Assembly: GCA_963966185.1 (NCBI GenBank)
Contig: CAWZYM010000008.1
Coordinates: 340,001 to 404,000 of the forward strand
Origin: Rhabditoides inermis
Lineage: Eukaryota; Nematoda; Chromadorea; Rhabditida; Rhabditidae
DNA length: 64,000 nt
Direction: 5' to 3'
A model generated the notes under the pieces. The model did no database searches. It saw only the letters and a list, made by a program, of their open reading frames with translations, and was not told the DNA's origin. Within the stretch, counting starts at the first letter, position 1; each line of letters starts with the position of its first letter. Position numbers and translations under genes: made by a program. Below, in pieces: positions 1 through 12,869 of the stretch.

Positions 1-144
1 TCCGAGTATAGAACCGAGCTCGGAGTATTTTATAAAGGTAATTAGCCGAAGGTAGTTTTGAACTTTTGAAGAAAGTATTTGGATTGCAGGATCTGTAGGT
101 AGGGAGTAGAGACGGATACAAACCTCTGGTACGACAATTGCAAC

Positions 145-264
145 AAGACATGTTAAGGATTCAACTCCACATAGTTATATTAACAACAGTACATCATTTT
201 CAACATACTTTCACATCCCCCGGTGCTAACTCGATTTCGAAATTCAGAGTGTACACTTCCTTTA
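145..264 (+). mobile_element. Degenerate TTAA-flanked MITE (piggyBac-like)
   Basis: Copies 1 and 2 have one TTAA at this site; here two TTAA tetramers enclose about 115 extra bases. The right end, including GTGTACACTTCCT, matches the terminal inverted repeat of the fuller element at 34221-34535. The left terminal repeat is not recognisable, so the element is rearranged or decayed. TTAA target duplication is typical of piggyBac-type elements; the family assignment is inference. Confidence 0.7.
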
Positions 265-266
265 AG

Positions 267-2621
267 GATGTCGACTACAAGCAACTCGACGGCAACGAGC
301 TCAAAGACGTGCCAATCAGCGAGGAGAGGCTGGCGCAACTGCGCGAGATCGCAGAGGTAGGCATTCTGCCATGCTCCTACTCTGACACACCGCGCGTTGA
401 GGAGTAGATCTGGTATAACATGGCCAATGTGGTGAATGAGCCTCGATCGATCACGCTGATCGCATATACGCGCAGTCACAAATACCAATCACACTGCATC
501 TGAACCACAACAAATAGACAATCATGTGAACGAGAGAGACACATATATGTACACCTCTCACAATCTGGAGAATATGCTAGCAAATCATGCATTCGAAAGA
601 GTTTATACGTAATGCATAATTCCGTTTTGTCAAGTGAATCGCAGTTTTCGAGATGCTTCGAGGTACAAACTAAATCGAAAATCTATTGTTTTAGCGCAGG
701 CTATAGCTACAGTGTGCTTTATCTTGAATATTCAAGGAAATGGGACCACGAGAGGAATCGATTCTCTCATACAACGAACACGTTGGAGTTAAACTAGTGG
801 ACGGAGATATTTTGGTGCCACAGTCAGAGTGGGTTTTATTATTGTTTCCGAAAAGACGGTTTGATTTTAGAGACGCTTCGAGATCGAAACGTCACAGCTT
901 CAATATAACAGCTGTTCAATGGAATCCCTCACAACGCATCAACTATATGTTTCAAAATAAACTGAGTAAGTTTAAAACATGACAAAAATGACTCTCATTG
1001 CTAACATGTAAATGACTTCAAAAATAAAAAAATGACTTCAAAAAAAAAAGCATTGCAGCTTCGGAAAGCCAGAACAACATTCGCAAAGTAATTAGGAAAC
1101 TGGAAGCGCAGACATGTCTTCGATTTGCGGAAGTATACGACAAATCGGCTTATACGAATGGAATTCACTTCGTGGACGGTAGGTGCTCACGGCAATGAAC
1201 CTAAAACCTATACAAATAACGCATACACACCTAGATGGCGCATGCTATTCAAATTTGGGAAAGCTACGATGGGACTGGAACACCATCTCGCTACCCAACA
1301 GTCCCAGCTCATGTCAAAGGGTAGCCACTAACATTGTGAGATGTGAAAGAAACTGGGGGGGGGGGGGTGTTTAGGAAGGCACGATTTTCCATGAGATCTT
1401 TCACGCTCTCGGATTCGTGCACACTCACAGCCGAAACGACCGCGACCACCACATTCGCGTCGTCAAAGAAAACATTATACCTGAGGTGTGTGGTTAGACA
1501 TCATGTGATTCACGTTACCATTTAGTACTGGTCACAATTTATTTCCACAACCACAAACAACTCGATGCCGTATGATTACGGAAGCGCGCTGCACTATTCG
1601 AACCGAGCGTGAGTTGAACCACTCCGAAGTCGACGATCAGTCATTGTCAGCGGCTCTCTGAGTGATGCTCACGTGGCCGTCGACCCCATCATTGACCTGT
1701 ACGACTTCACCATCGGACAACGCGAGGGCCCGTCGTTCTACGACATCGCCGCGGTCAACAGCGTGTACCGCTGTTCCGGTAGGAAGTAGCGCAAACACTC
1801 GATTTCTAGACACCAAACTCGACGAGCCTTTTTTCGCGGGGTTTTTGTAGCAAAATGAATGCCTAGATTTGTGTCGGTCAAAACGCTTTCACAGCGATCT
1901 CATAATCTCGTAGTTCTTATTAATTAAAAAACCTATGGATAACAGCATCGTTGGGCAGGGTGAATCTCTCGGGGACACCTTTACCGCTTACCTTTTTAGA
2001 TAAATCTATTATAGATCACTGCTACTCGAACGCGCGCACCGCCAAGTGTGAGAACGGCGGCTACCCGCACCCGAACGACTGCGAGAAGTGCGTGTGTCCG
2101 CGCGGCTTCGACGGAGTCACGTGTGCCGGAATAGTGAGTAGATCACGCGGTTCACTCACTCACACTACTCACACGCGTCCACAGGAGAACGGCGGACGGA
2201 AACTTACGGCGACCGAAGCGCTGCAGCACGCCACACTCGACGCTGGCACGACGTATTGGATAGAGGTGGGCCTTCGTGTTCCGAAGGAACAGTCTCGAAA
2301 CGACAAACGTTTTACTGTCCAGAAATTATGTGGTTCCGCCATCACTCCATTCCGGAAAAAAAGTGCGCGCGTGAAATTTCTCACTCGATTTTGATGCGTG
2401 TGATCTCGTTGTCGATCGATTTCTAGCCGCCTCGCACTCTATTCATTTCTCTTTACTGGTGGCAACTGATTTGCCCACTTACTGTTTTTCCAGGCGCCGT
2501 GCGGCAAACAAGTGCTGTTGACGTTCGACGAGCGCGAATATGACATGACATGCATGGAGTCGTGTGAGGAAGGATACTGGAACGTGAAACTCGCCGACAA
2601 CCCCCGAGAGTCCGGATACAG
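267..2621 (+). pseudogene. Astacin (NAS) metalloprotease, copy 0, missing both ends
   Basis: Exons by homology to the complete copies: 267-356, 737-965, 1059-1178, 1235-1320, 1375-1485, 1526-1608, 1651-1778, 2015-2133, 2185-2265 and 2494-2621. All are open and join in phase. The zinc motif HEIFHALGFVH lies in 1375-1485, the Met-turn region in 1526-1608, the EGF-like exon at 2015-2133 and the first part of the CUB domain after it. The signal-peptide exon lies left of the window. The last CUB exon (51 codons in the other copies) is gone because the duplication breaks at 2954. Exon 2 starts GATGTC after a MITE and is six bases longer than in copies 1 and 2. It could still be transcribed, but the C-terminal CUB half would be lost, so I treat it as a truncated copy. 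Confidence 0.8.
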
Positions 2622-2635
2622 GTGCGCGTCTTATA

Positions 2636-2700
2636 TATCAATCAATGGTTCATCCGGAACCGATTTATCTGAATATGACAACACAATCATGATGATATGA
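2636..2700 (-). repeat. LINE 3'-tail fragment in astacin intron 11
   Basis: Read on the minus strand, TCATATTCAGATAAATCGG followed by CCGGATGAACCATTGATTGAT resembles the tails at 25128-25250 and 27680-27886, which end in TTGA or ATTG tetranucleotides. The same fragment is in all three astacin copies (also 23403-23466 and 49365-49428), so it predates the duplication. Confidence 0.45.
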
Positions 2701-3173
2701 AGCATACAGTAATGCCTACTTAGAATTTAGAATGCTGTATTCATGCATAGGTTAACGCCGGAGAAAGACAGGACGAGGTTAGTGGCGGGAAGAAGATACT
2801 TGATCGCTAATCTTTCCTGGTCCATTAGAGTACCGTTCTTGACGTGTAGAGCTCCCAGTTTGCCTTTGCTTTCATGCCTATTGGTATCTCCTCGCGCCAT
2901 AGCTGCTTCCACATGAAGGTACTTCCCGCCGCCTCACTGGTTACTCGGGAAGGAAACGTAACGAAATGGCGGACAAACAGGATGCAAAAACATAAGGAAA
3001 ACGTAAAGAAATCAGCTACGAACTCAATTTTTTCTCATCAGGAAGTAGTAGAAATACGGAACATCGATTCGATTGACGGAAAAAGTAGTAGACAAGAAGG
3101 AGTATTGTATAGAAAAAGTAGGAGTGCTGGTAGTGGTTAGATGTGCATGGATGAGGGTGCCGTCGTGCCGTGT

Positions 3174-3353
3174 CTAGGAGGTGCGAACAGGGCAGTCGAT
3201 GAGAGAGAGCGGCGACGAGTGGGGCCGATGGCTCGCCACCCACGCCTCGCACACTCTGTCCGTGCCGTGCCGGTCGATGACGCAGAACAGACGCGGGTAG
3301 CCCGGCCGCTCGTTCCTCACCACACTCACGCCGGCTAACCTCGACAGCCGCGT
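3174..3353 (-). CDS. Orphan C-terminal exon, unknown protein
   Basis: On the minus strand, 59 codons and a TAG run from 3353 to 3174 with strongly GC-ending codons, like the confirmed exons of this window. The reading includes RPGYPRLFCVIDRHGTDRV and ends IDCPVRTS. A possible acceptor (ACTATGAG) precedes 3353 in phase 0. I do not recognise the family. No upstream exon was found to its right; the next 1 kb looks non-coding, so this may be the stranded 3' end of a gene broken by the rearrangement that ended copy 0. Codon composition is the main support. Confidence 0.35.
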   Translation of the reverse strand, partial: TRLSRLAGVSVVRNERPGYPRLFCVIDRHGTDRVCEAWVASHRPHSSPLSLIDCPVRTS

Positions 3354-4429
3354 CTCATAGTACGTGAAAGTTCAAATCAAAAAGAACAGATGAACAATTT
3401 AAACTTGAAGAGAAGCGAATGCTGTCAGCATTGCGTGCGCCCTCACTGTCTTTCGCGCCCCGCCAATACAGCCGTCTGAGAGAAGAACGTAAACCCGGCG
3501 CGGATCACACGCAAAGCGCTTTTTGGGGGAAATACGTTTCCTGCGAATACGGTTCAGATGACCCCCTACAAATAGTACATTTTTGGAATTTCGAAATAAA
3601 GACGATTCTATCCCAAACAACTAGAGCTTGATAGCTTTAAAAAAATGAAGTGAGATATGAAACCAAACGTGACACTCCACTAAAGCGGATCGGAGACGGC
3701 TTGGGAAGCCGGGTGAGACTTTTGGTGAACTGTACTGAGTAAAGTTTTGAGTAAACATATAACAAATTATGGATTTTTGGAAAGCGGATGCCGAATAGTA
3801 TACGAAAAAGTTGTTTCTGCAAAAATCGAAGACAAATTTTTTCGGTCGAATCGAATAATCCATGTGTTTCTTCCTTTGCGGGGTACGTTTCCGAGCACTG
3901 TGCAATGCGTTTCATAGTGATCCCCACAATATAGTATACCGTTGGAATTCTGGTTTCGCGAGAAATCTGTTGCACCAAACTAGAATATCCTAGCCCAAAA
4001 ACTGACCGAGTTATTCACGAGTTTCTAAAGGCCCAAATCTGGGCCTTTGTGGATCCAGATGTGGGCCTTGTAAGCGGTAGCTCGTTGGGGGCTGGTTTGA
4101 GCTTTTAGGGCTTTTTGAATGTGGAAATAAATGATCCGGGGAGTTTCAGGATGGGGAAAAAGGGGTTTGGAGAGAGGAGGGTGATATTATATGGATATAT
4201 TTTTTGCAAAAAATCAGGTGTCGCGCGAGAGCCGCGCGCGAAGAGAGAAGAGGCGAAATCGAGAGCTCGAGCATGACGTGTGTGAGGTCTTTGCCATTCC
4301 GCTGTCTATGTCCGGCGCGCGCAGCGCGCAAGCGCCCATGATTGCATAGTGATAACTTGTGCTACAGATGATAACTAGTGACTAGTGATGAAAGTTTGAG
4401 TGTGGAGTAAGAGTGATGAGGTGAGTCGG
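3354..4429. other. Gene-free stretch
   Basis: No exon, RNA gene or known repeat is recognisable. Short open frames occur on both strands but have no codon bias or splice context. Confidence 0.5.
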
Positions 4430-5662
4430 CTGGCGTCAGGAAAAGTGTGTTATGAAACCCCTTCTATTCTTGATTTATGTGAATGGTATTGGTGAAGTGG
4501 TGAAGCACTGTAGGTATTTTCTGTATGCTGATGATATGAAATTGTCAATATCTCAGAATCGACCGAACTTCCATGATTGTCTTGAATCCGATTTTAATGA
4601 AGTATATGCGTGGTTATCTGAGCGACAGCTAGCGCTATCTGCTGCCAAGTGCACAGTTGTTCATTTCGGAAAGAAACCTATCAAGTCAGTTTATAAATGT
4701 GGTGATGTAACTCTCTCGTGCTCTAATTCTGTGAAGGATTTGGGTGTTATTCTAACACCTACTCTCGACCCATCAGAACATATCCGGAAGGCTATCCAAA
4801 AAGCCTCTTCCAAAATTGGAGCACTGAGAGCAAATTTCCATGTAAATGAGCAACTTTACTTAAATTTCTACAAAACTAAAATAAGACCGGCACTAGAATA
4901 TGGTTCAGAAGTTCTTTGTTTGATTAACAAAGGCCATATAAATGATCTAGAAGCAGTTCAGCGCAAGCTCACCCGTTACATAGCCCCTAAACTAGATTAC
5001 GAAAGCAGACTAAAACGATATAATTTAGATACTCTATGGTTACGACGGGTTAAGTGTGATATTCGATTTGTACATAGATACATTTATGGTTATTTCAACT
5101 CGGAATGTCCATTCGCGCTCGTCCCGGTTGGTTCTAGAATGAGTACATTGCGAAATCATGGTTTGAAACTCAAGAACACAGCCCCTTCACCTCGCACTAC
5201 GATAGGCCAAAGTTTTATATTATATAGAGCTGTCCAGTATTGGAATGATTTGGATAGAAGTGTCGTCACCTGTTTATCTAAGAAAGAATTTGGAGTCGCG
5301 ATTGATCATTTCTTCAGTACCATCCAAAAGAGGTTTCAAGACCCCACACGTTTGTAATAATCTGTTAATGTGATAGAAGCTCCAGGGTGGTTTGACTTGA
5401 TTGGGTGATTCTAATGATGAGGCGCTTGCCTCCTCACTCATTTCAGTTGTCGTCGCGAGAGTGCCTGTGGAGGAAGCACACTTCTGTCAAACACGTCAAG
5501 GTGTCTGGAGGTGGCTTCCGCAGTATTCGCTTTGCCTCACTGGGAAGGAAACCGATTGATGTTGGACACTCGTTCATCATAACTTTTGTTGTCTTTCCAA
5601 TGTTGTCATTGCGATTCTGTTTCTATGGATAAATATATTATTATATTATTATTATTATTATG
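4430..5662 (+). mobile_element. 5'-truncated non-LTR retrotransposon (LINE), RT 3' half
   Basis: An open frame at 4452-5357 (301 codons) encodes the end of a reverse transcriptase. LIYVNGIG is followed by the catalytic YADD box (FLYADDMKLS), then WLSERQLALSAAKC and VKDLGVIL, and a thumb/C-terminal region with LYLNFYKTKIRPALEYGSE. Homology to the second LINE (63800-63850) continues upstream to about 4430 but is frameshifted there, so the apparent ATG is not the real start. After the stop come about 280 bases of 3' UTR and an (ATT)n tail at about 5635-5662. Motif order fits the CR1/jockey group. No endonuclease domain is present, so this is a dead 5' truncation. Confidence 0.88.
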
Positions 5663-6560
5663 ATGGGTGGTGAGTGAGTGAGTGAGTGCTGATCGAAAAT
5701 GGGGATTTGTGGTGGTTGAGTGAAGAGTGACTGATGGTGGTCAGACAAGTCATATGACAAGTGATCAGAGTGATATCAGTGATCGATAATTGAGTGATTA
5801 TGGGAAGATAGGGAGTATAATACATGGTTGGAAAGGTCTCATCGAGGTGATTTCAATGAGATGGAGTGTCAGTGTGCGTTGTATACTAATGAAGTGATGA
5901 TATAGTGATACATGATAGAGTAATCAGGGTGATATCAGTGCTCGATAATTGAGTGAAATGGAGTGTAATACATGGTTGTAGAGGTCTCTTCGAGGTGGTT
6001 TTGGTTAGATGGAGGTTCTCAATAGGTATGCTAACAAAGTGACGAAATTAGTGACACATGATTTGATAAAGTGATCAGAGTGATAAAGGCGCTGATTGTA
6101 GAATGATTGAGGAAAATAATACATGTTTCCAAATGCATTTTGACGTGAACTCCATAGGCCGGATGGGTCTAATCAACCGGATGAAGACAAAGTAATCAGG
6201 GACGAGTGATTCAGTGATAATAGTTAATGGAGCAAAAAACGAAAAGTGTGAGCGTACGATACAAGGTTTGAGAGGTCGTTCAGCGCAGATTTGCATGAAC
6301 TATGAACCCTTGAGATGTGCCTCCGAAATAGGCCGGATCGGTAGGTACAGAGCTAATTTCATGTGATAAGATCGAAAAATAGCAATATATATGATCCGTT
6401 CAAAAGAGTTCCCAGTATTTCTCTAAATATTGAAACCCGGATAGCGTTGGATGCCATAACATTAGAAAATTGTATCAACGTTTCACAAAGTCGGTTTAAT
6501 TACCCGAGTTTGAGGTAACTTCAAATTTGGGTGGGTCAACCATCGGTGGTCTGATGGACA
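5663..6560. repeat. Degenerate GTGAT-rich tandem repeat
   Basis: A block beginning GATCAGAGTGATATCAGTG recurs in diverged form near 5763, 5930 and 6071, followed each time by a TAATACATG segment. Spacing is about 140-170 bp. There is no coding signal. The block leads into the palindrome-bearing satellite on its right. Confidence 0.55.
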
Positions 6561-6564
6561 AAAT

Positions 6565-7345
6565 TGACGAGTATATCCGATCGGATATACTATCGTATCC
6601 GATCGGATACGGATGATTTTGGTCCAAATGGATGGTGCAAGTTGAACGTATCCGATCGGATACGTTCGTCCATTTGGTCGGTGATCCGTATTTCATCGTT
6701 TAAACTTGATTACCAACACTGATAAGGTGATACTGATTAAATAAACTGATCAAAATTGAAGTTTTAGTCAGCGTATTCGATCGGATAAAGTCGTCATTTT
6801 TGTCCATAAACCACTTATCCGATTTTTTTTATACTGATGTTATTGTGTTCAAATAAAGATTCATGATTTATTATATGTTGTTTTTTTAATGTTAGAACAT
6901 GATTTGTGATGATTTGCAACAGTCGATAGGTAGGGTGGGGTCGGGTCAGATAAGTGTATCCGATCGGATAAAGTCGTCGTTTTTGTCCATAAACCACTTA
7001 TCCGAATTCTTTTATACTGATGTTATTGTGTTCAAATAAAGATTCATGATGCATTATATGTTGTTTTTTAATGTTAGAACATGATTTTTGATGATTTGCA
7101 ACGGTCAATAGGTAGGGTGGGGTCGGGTCAGGTAAGTGTATCCGATCGGATAAAGTCGTCGTTTTTGTCCATAAACCACATATCCGATTTGTTGATATTG
7201 TGTTCGAAAGGAAGTTATGATGTATTATATGCTGTTTTTTAATGTTAGGACATGTTTTGTGATGATTTGTAAAGGTTGATAGGTAGTTTGGGGTCCGGTC
7301 TGACAGGTATATCCGATCGGATATACTATCGTATCCGATCGGATA
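6565..7345. repeat. Satellite block 1, ~178-bp units carrying a palindrome
   Basis: Three units of about 178 bp begin near 6777, 6957 and 7137 and share a GTCCATAAACCAC segment, a TTATATG(T/C)TG segment and a T/AGGTAG(G/T)(G/T)TGGGGTC segment. Unit junctions carry TATCCGATCGGATA or close variants. Before the units, 6570-6665 holds three more copies, two of them extended (GTATATCCGATCGGATATAC and ACGTATCCGATCGGATACGT). Another pair lies at 7308-7345. Confidence 0.85.
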
Positions 7346-8558
<1,213 letters not shown>

Positions 8559-8874
8559 CACCCGACAAGATTTGCTCACGTTGTTGATACAGTATGGGGT
8601 CGGGTACGGGGGTTTGTAGAGCAAGAAGTGGTCCTGTAGCCGTATGGGTTGTGGCGGAGAGAGCGCATCGGTGTGGGGAGTCTGCGAGAGGGCAGACGCA
8701 TCGAGAGGTTCCACATCATCTAAACTACTTTATTGAAATCGATAATCACACAAATACAGCAATGTTATAAATCACGAACACGATACGTTAAACAAGCGCA
8801 AGAACACAAAAGACGAGCGATCATCAATATGAATCAAATCACAAAAATCGAGGAAGGATATCAGGGCATGAATA

Positions 8875-9932
8875 TCATGCAAGGGTTGCGAGAGACAGAT
8901 GGTCGAGCTTGGCGGGCAACTTGGCTCCGTAGGGGGCGAAGGCCTTCACGACCTGCGGCTTCTGAAACAATACAATTGATACGTTATCAATAGCGAGGCA
9001 GGTCTGATGTTACCTCGTTGAGGAGAGCCACAGCGAAGATGCCCGGGAATCCACGGAGAGAGTGCGAGTTTAGTCGGATGACTGCCTCAAGTCCTCGGTC
9101 CGTGAGACGGCCGATGATCATCGCGATCGGGCGTCTGCGTTGCGCCTTGATCAGCGTGTCGAGGAGCTAGGAGATGAAATTGGAGACATAAAAAGAGGAG
9201 CGGAAAATAAATTCACCTCTTCTTTGAACTTGGAGGCGACGAGAGCCTTGTGAATGACCTCACAAGCTTCCAGGTCAAAGTCGTATATGTTCTTGAGGGT
9301 GAACTCCATGACCTTGTTGATAAGGGCAGTGGGATCTCCACAGAGCTTCTTCAGCTCGTCAGTTACCATGTGCCTGCGCGAGTCGTTCGCTAAAAAGACA
9401 TGATTGAATAGTGTAGGTCGGGATAAAGATGCTAACAAAAATACCGCACCTACTGCGACACAGTTGGCGTCGATTTTCGCGAGAATCTTGTAGATAGAGT
9501 GGACTGCAGCTTGTCCCGGCTTGCAGGTGACCTGTAAGGTGAACATAGAGTAAGGGTGAGAACATTCCTGTGCTCGTGTTCCGTATCTTATGTGTTTGAG
9601 TAAAGTTCACTTTGGTAGATATTATATCTCAACGAACCATGATCTTCTTGCCCTTCATGGCGGAGACAATGTTGATGTATGTGGATTGGCACTGCGGCAG
9701 TGTGAGTCCGTGGAATAGGCGACCGTTGCACGCGGGACAGTTGCAGAGACCTGAACCGAATTTATGGATCTGGATATATCAGAATACATACCGTTGCACG
9801 TGCTGCATCCGCAGGTGTGGTTTCCGTCGGTCCGTCCTGGCCATTGGTAGTGAGGTCCGTAGTCCCAGAGGATTTCCGCGCCGATCGGTATGGCCCTGGT
9901 GGTCTTGAAGAGAAGGAGCTCGCCTTTCAGGT
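8875..9932 (-). CDS. SET-domain protein, C-terminal six exons
   Basis: Exons in transcript order: 9932-9792, 9750-9638, 9531-9450, 9389-9217, 9166-9014 and 8961-8875. All are in phase, coding 248 residues plus TGA. The first exon carries the end of a SET domain: AIPIGAEILWDYGPHY matches the conserved G-x-E-x-x-x-D-Y-G box that forms the methyl-donor and lysine channel. It is followed by a post-SET-like cysteine cluster (HTCGCSTCNG, then CNCPACNG), expected to bind zinc. The last four exons encode a mainly helical region (SIYKILAKIDANC, MVTDELKKLCGD, LDTLIKAQRRRPIAMIIGRL) that I do not recognise. SET proteins usually transfer methyl groups to lysines. The N-terminal SET half, with its cofactor-binding start, is absent; satellite block 2 begins about 150 bp upstream. 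Either the upstream exons lie beyond it or the gene is 5'-truncated. Codon use is normal for real genes here. Confidence 0.8.
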
Positions 9933-10084
9933 CTGTAACGAGTAGCTACATATATAAGCAAGCGAGCATAGTGACATACAGCATAGTGACATACAGTGAG
10001 ATGTGATTGCAGTTGTACATTGAATGATATCATTTGTTGTTTGTTGTTTTTTGTAAACATATTATATATACTTATACTTTGAAT

Positions 10085-11540
10085 AAACTGGAACTGTTTT
10101 CAAAGTCACAGTTTATCCGATACGAAAAAATATTCGATACGAGAAATTATAAAGTGGTCAACCTACTTTTATCCGTTCGGATAAAGCGATCAACCTACTT
10201 TATTCAATCGGATAAAGTGGTCAACCTACTTTACCTATTGGCTAAAGTGCAAAAGTTCGACGATTTGCGTTCATACCGGTGGTAGTAGCGAATAATCAAA
10301 TAAGATAAAGTACTTTATCCTGTCGGATCCGAAAAATTCAACTTTATCCGATTGGATAAATTCGTCATTTTTGTCCAAAAACCCCGTATCCGATCGGATA
10401 AAATCGTCACTTTTGTCCGAAATAATTACTTTATACTATCTGACTAAGTGGCCAAACTTCATTGTCCGTTCGGATAAAGTGGTCAACCTACTTTATCCAA
10501 TTGGATAAAGTGAAAAGTTCGTCGATTTACGTTCATACCAGTGGTAGTAGAGAATAATCACGTGAGATAAAGTACTTTATCTCGTCGGATCCGAAAAATT
10601 CAACTTTATCCGATCGGATAAATTCGTCATTTTTGTCCCAAAACCCGGTTTGGATGAAGTGGTCAACCCACTTTATCCAATCGGCTAAAGTGAAAAGTTC
10701 GTCGATTTCCGTTTATACCAGTGGTAGTAGCGAATAAACACGTGAGATAAAGTACTTTATCTCGTCGGATCCGAAAAATTCAACTTTATCCGATCGGATA
10801 AATTCGTCACTTTTGTCCAAAAACCCCTTACCCGATCGGATAAATTCGTCACTTTTGTCCAAAAACCCGGTTTGGATGAAGTGGTCAACCTACTTTATCC
10901 ACTTGGCTAAAGTGAAAAGTTCGTCGATTTACGTTCATACCAGTGGTAGTAGAGAATAATCACGTGAGATAAAGTACTTTATCTCGTCGGATCCGAAAAA
11001 TTCAACTTTATCCGATCGGATAAATTCGTCACTTTTGTCCAAAAACCCGGTTTGAATGAAGTGGTCAACCTACTTTATCCAGGTGGCTGAAGTGAAAAGT
11101 TCGTCGATTTCCGTTCATACCAGTGGTAGTAGCGATGAATCACGTGAGATAAAGTACTTTATCTCGTCGGATCCGAAAAATTCAACTTTATCCGATCGGA
11201 TAAATTCGTCACTTTTGTCCAAAAACCCCTTACCCGATCGGATAAGTTCGTCAAGTTTTTTTTCCCGAAAGAGTAGTTGAATTACTTTATACTGTCTGGC
11301 TAAGTGGCCAACCTACTTTATCCGTTCGGATAAAGTGGTCAACCTACTTTATTCAATTGGATAAAGTGATCAACCTACTTTATCCAATTGGCTAAAGTGA
11401 AAAGTTCGTCGACTACCGTTCATACCAGTGGTAGTAGCGAATAATCACGTGAGATGAAGTTTTTTTATCTTGTCGGATCCGAAAAATTCAACTTTATCCG
11501 ATCGGATAAATTCGTCACTTTTGTCCAAAAACCCGGTTGA
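10085..11540. repeat. Satellite block 2, irregular ~180-300-bp units
   Basis: Units share the order: AAAGTGAAAAGTTCGTCGA, a segment ending CAGTGGTAGTAG, the 20-bp perfect palindrome GAGATAAAGTACTTTATCTC, a TCGGATCCGAAAAATTC segment, TATCCGATCGGATAAATTC, TTTTGTCCAAAAACCC, and GTGGTCAACCTACTTTATCC. The GTGGTAGTAG marker falls near 10281, 10548, 10723, 10944, 11124 and 11430, so spacing is irregular. Confidence 0.9.
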
Positions 11541-11679
11541 AACTTGAAGGAACGCAGTGAAAACCGTGAGCCAGGCATGTATGCACACAAATAACGTATT
11601 TGCAAATAATTTTCAAATTTCAACTCATTCTCAATAAAAAAGTCGATATGTGACATGGACGTTTTTGACGAAAATGATG

Positions 11680-11730
11680 AAAACGTATCCGATCGGATAC
11701 GTATCCGATCGGATATAGTGTTGTATCCGA
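11680..11730. repeat. Palindrome cluster
   Basis: Three copies of the 14-bp palindrome TATCCGATCGGATA or its close form lie almost end to end between 11686 and 11727. The same element is shared with satellite blocks 1 and 2. Confidence 0.85.
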
Positions 11731-12869
11731 TCGGATACGTTTGGCTGGAAGTTCAGTCTTCGCTCATCTTATGATGCGGTAAAATTCAATTTTGGAATGA
11801 TCTATTATTGGCAGAGCAACACATGACATAAAAATGAGGATTCTACACATTTCTACTCATTTAGAAATTCATATCATTATCACATACTGTTTCTATTTAT
11901 TTCTATATATCTTCATTCGCGTCGCATTCGCGTTCGGTGTTAACAATTTGATCAAGTCGTCACAACAACCAAACTTGTCCCATTTGCCAAAGGTTAAGGT
12001 GTACTTTCCTCCTAGCTACATATTCACTCAGAACATGCTTTCACAAAATTATTATAGGATCTTGCATTTGTTTAGTAACTGTTCCCACTTGTTATCCGAG
12101 AGAGACCGACAGTTTCATCATGGCCAAATACATGATGGAAAAGTGGTAGCACTCGGCATCCAAGCGCATTAACGGAGGGGGGGGGGTACCCGGTAGAAGG
12201 ACATCAAACAAACAACAACTATGTAATTGTACTATCAACTATGTAATTGTACTATCAACCCACGGAAACAGTTAATCTTGAGTAGACTAGTATATGGATA
12301 AAACTGAATCACTACTCAATTTATCGCATTTTCGCACCAACAACGCCACTACCCTTTTCCGAAATCAATCATAAACTATGAAAACCACCACCTATGTATC
12401 AATATAATGCTAGCTGTTGTGTTTGTGTGAATGGTAGGAGGGTAGGGGTGTGTCAGGGGTAAGGAGTATCACTCACCTCTCTCTCTCTCTCTCTCTGGCC
12501 AGCCCGTCTCCCAGCTCTTCCATCCGTGAACTAGTCCACGACGCTTCGTCGCTTTCTACACCATCCGAGGCGTCGAGACGACATCTAGTCGACCAGAAGA
12601 GGATCGCACATTCGTACCCCTGTCAAATACATTGACCTCACCTTTCTCGAGGCAGCTTGCCTCCCTCTCTTCTTCAATTTCCCCCACACGCTCGCCCCGT
12701 GTGAGAATCGCTTGCCCGAACCAAGCACACCTGCAAAAAAGGTTGACGAACGGAAAAGTACGGGATGAAACCCAAAGAAGTGATACAATATAGAATCCAC
12801 TCACAATGGTGCAACTAAGTCGTGCAGGCGTCATACCTGACAAGGCCGATCTATTGCGGAACCGATACG
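11731..12869. other. Gene-free stretch
   Basis: A G-run lies near 12177-12187, a 20-bp tandem repeat (AACTATGTAATTGTACTATC) at 12218-12258 and a short (CT)n run at 12479-12496. Possible minus-strand coding fragments near 12600-12730 could not be joined to anything in phase. Confidence 0.45.

Larger units (their letters stand above)
1..2954 (+). repeat. Segmental duplication, partial copy 0
   Basis: This stretch matches 20733-23720 (copy 1) and 46697-49680 (copy 2) nearly base for base, covering astacin exons 2 to 11 and their introns. Homology stops sharply after the run TTACTCGGGAAGGA: copies 1 and 2 continue into the last astacin intron and exon 12, whereas copy 0 continues into unrelated sequence. 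The left end is cut by the window edge. The only large internal difference is a TTAA-flanked insertion at about 145-264. Confidence 0.93.
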
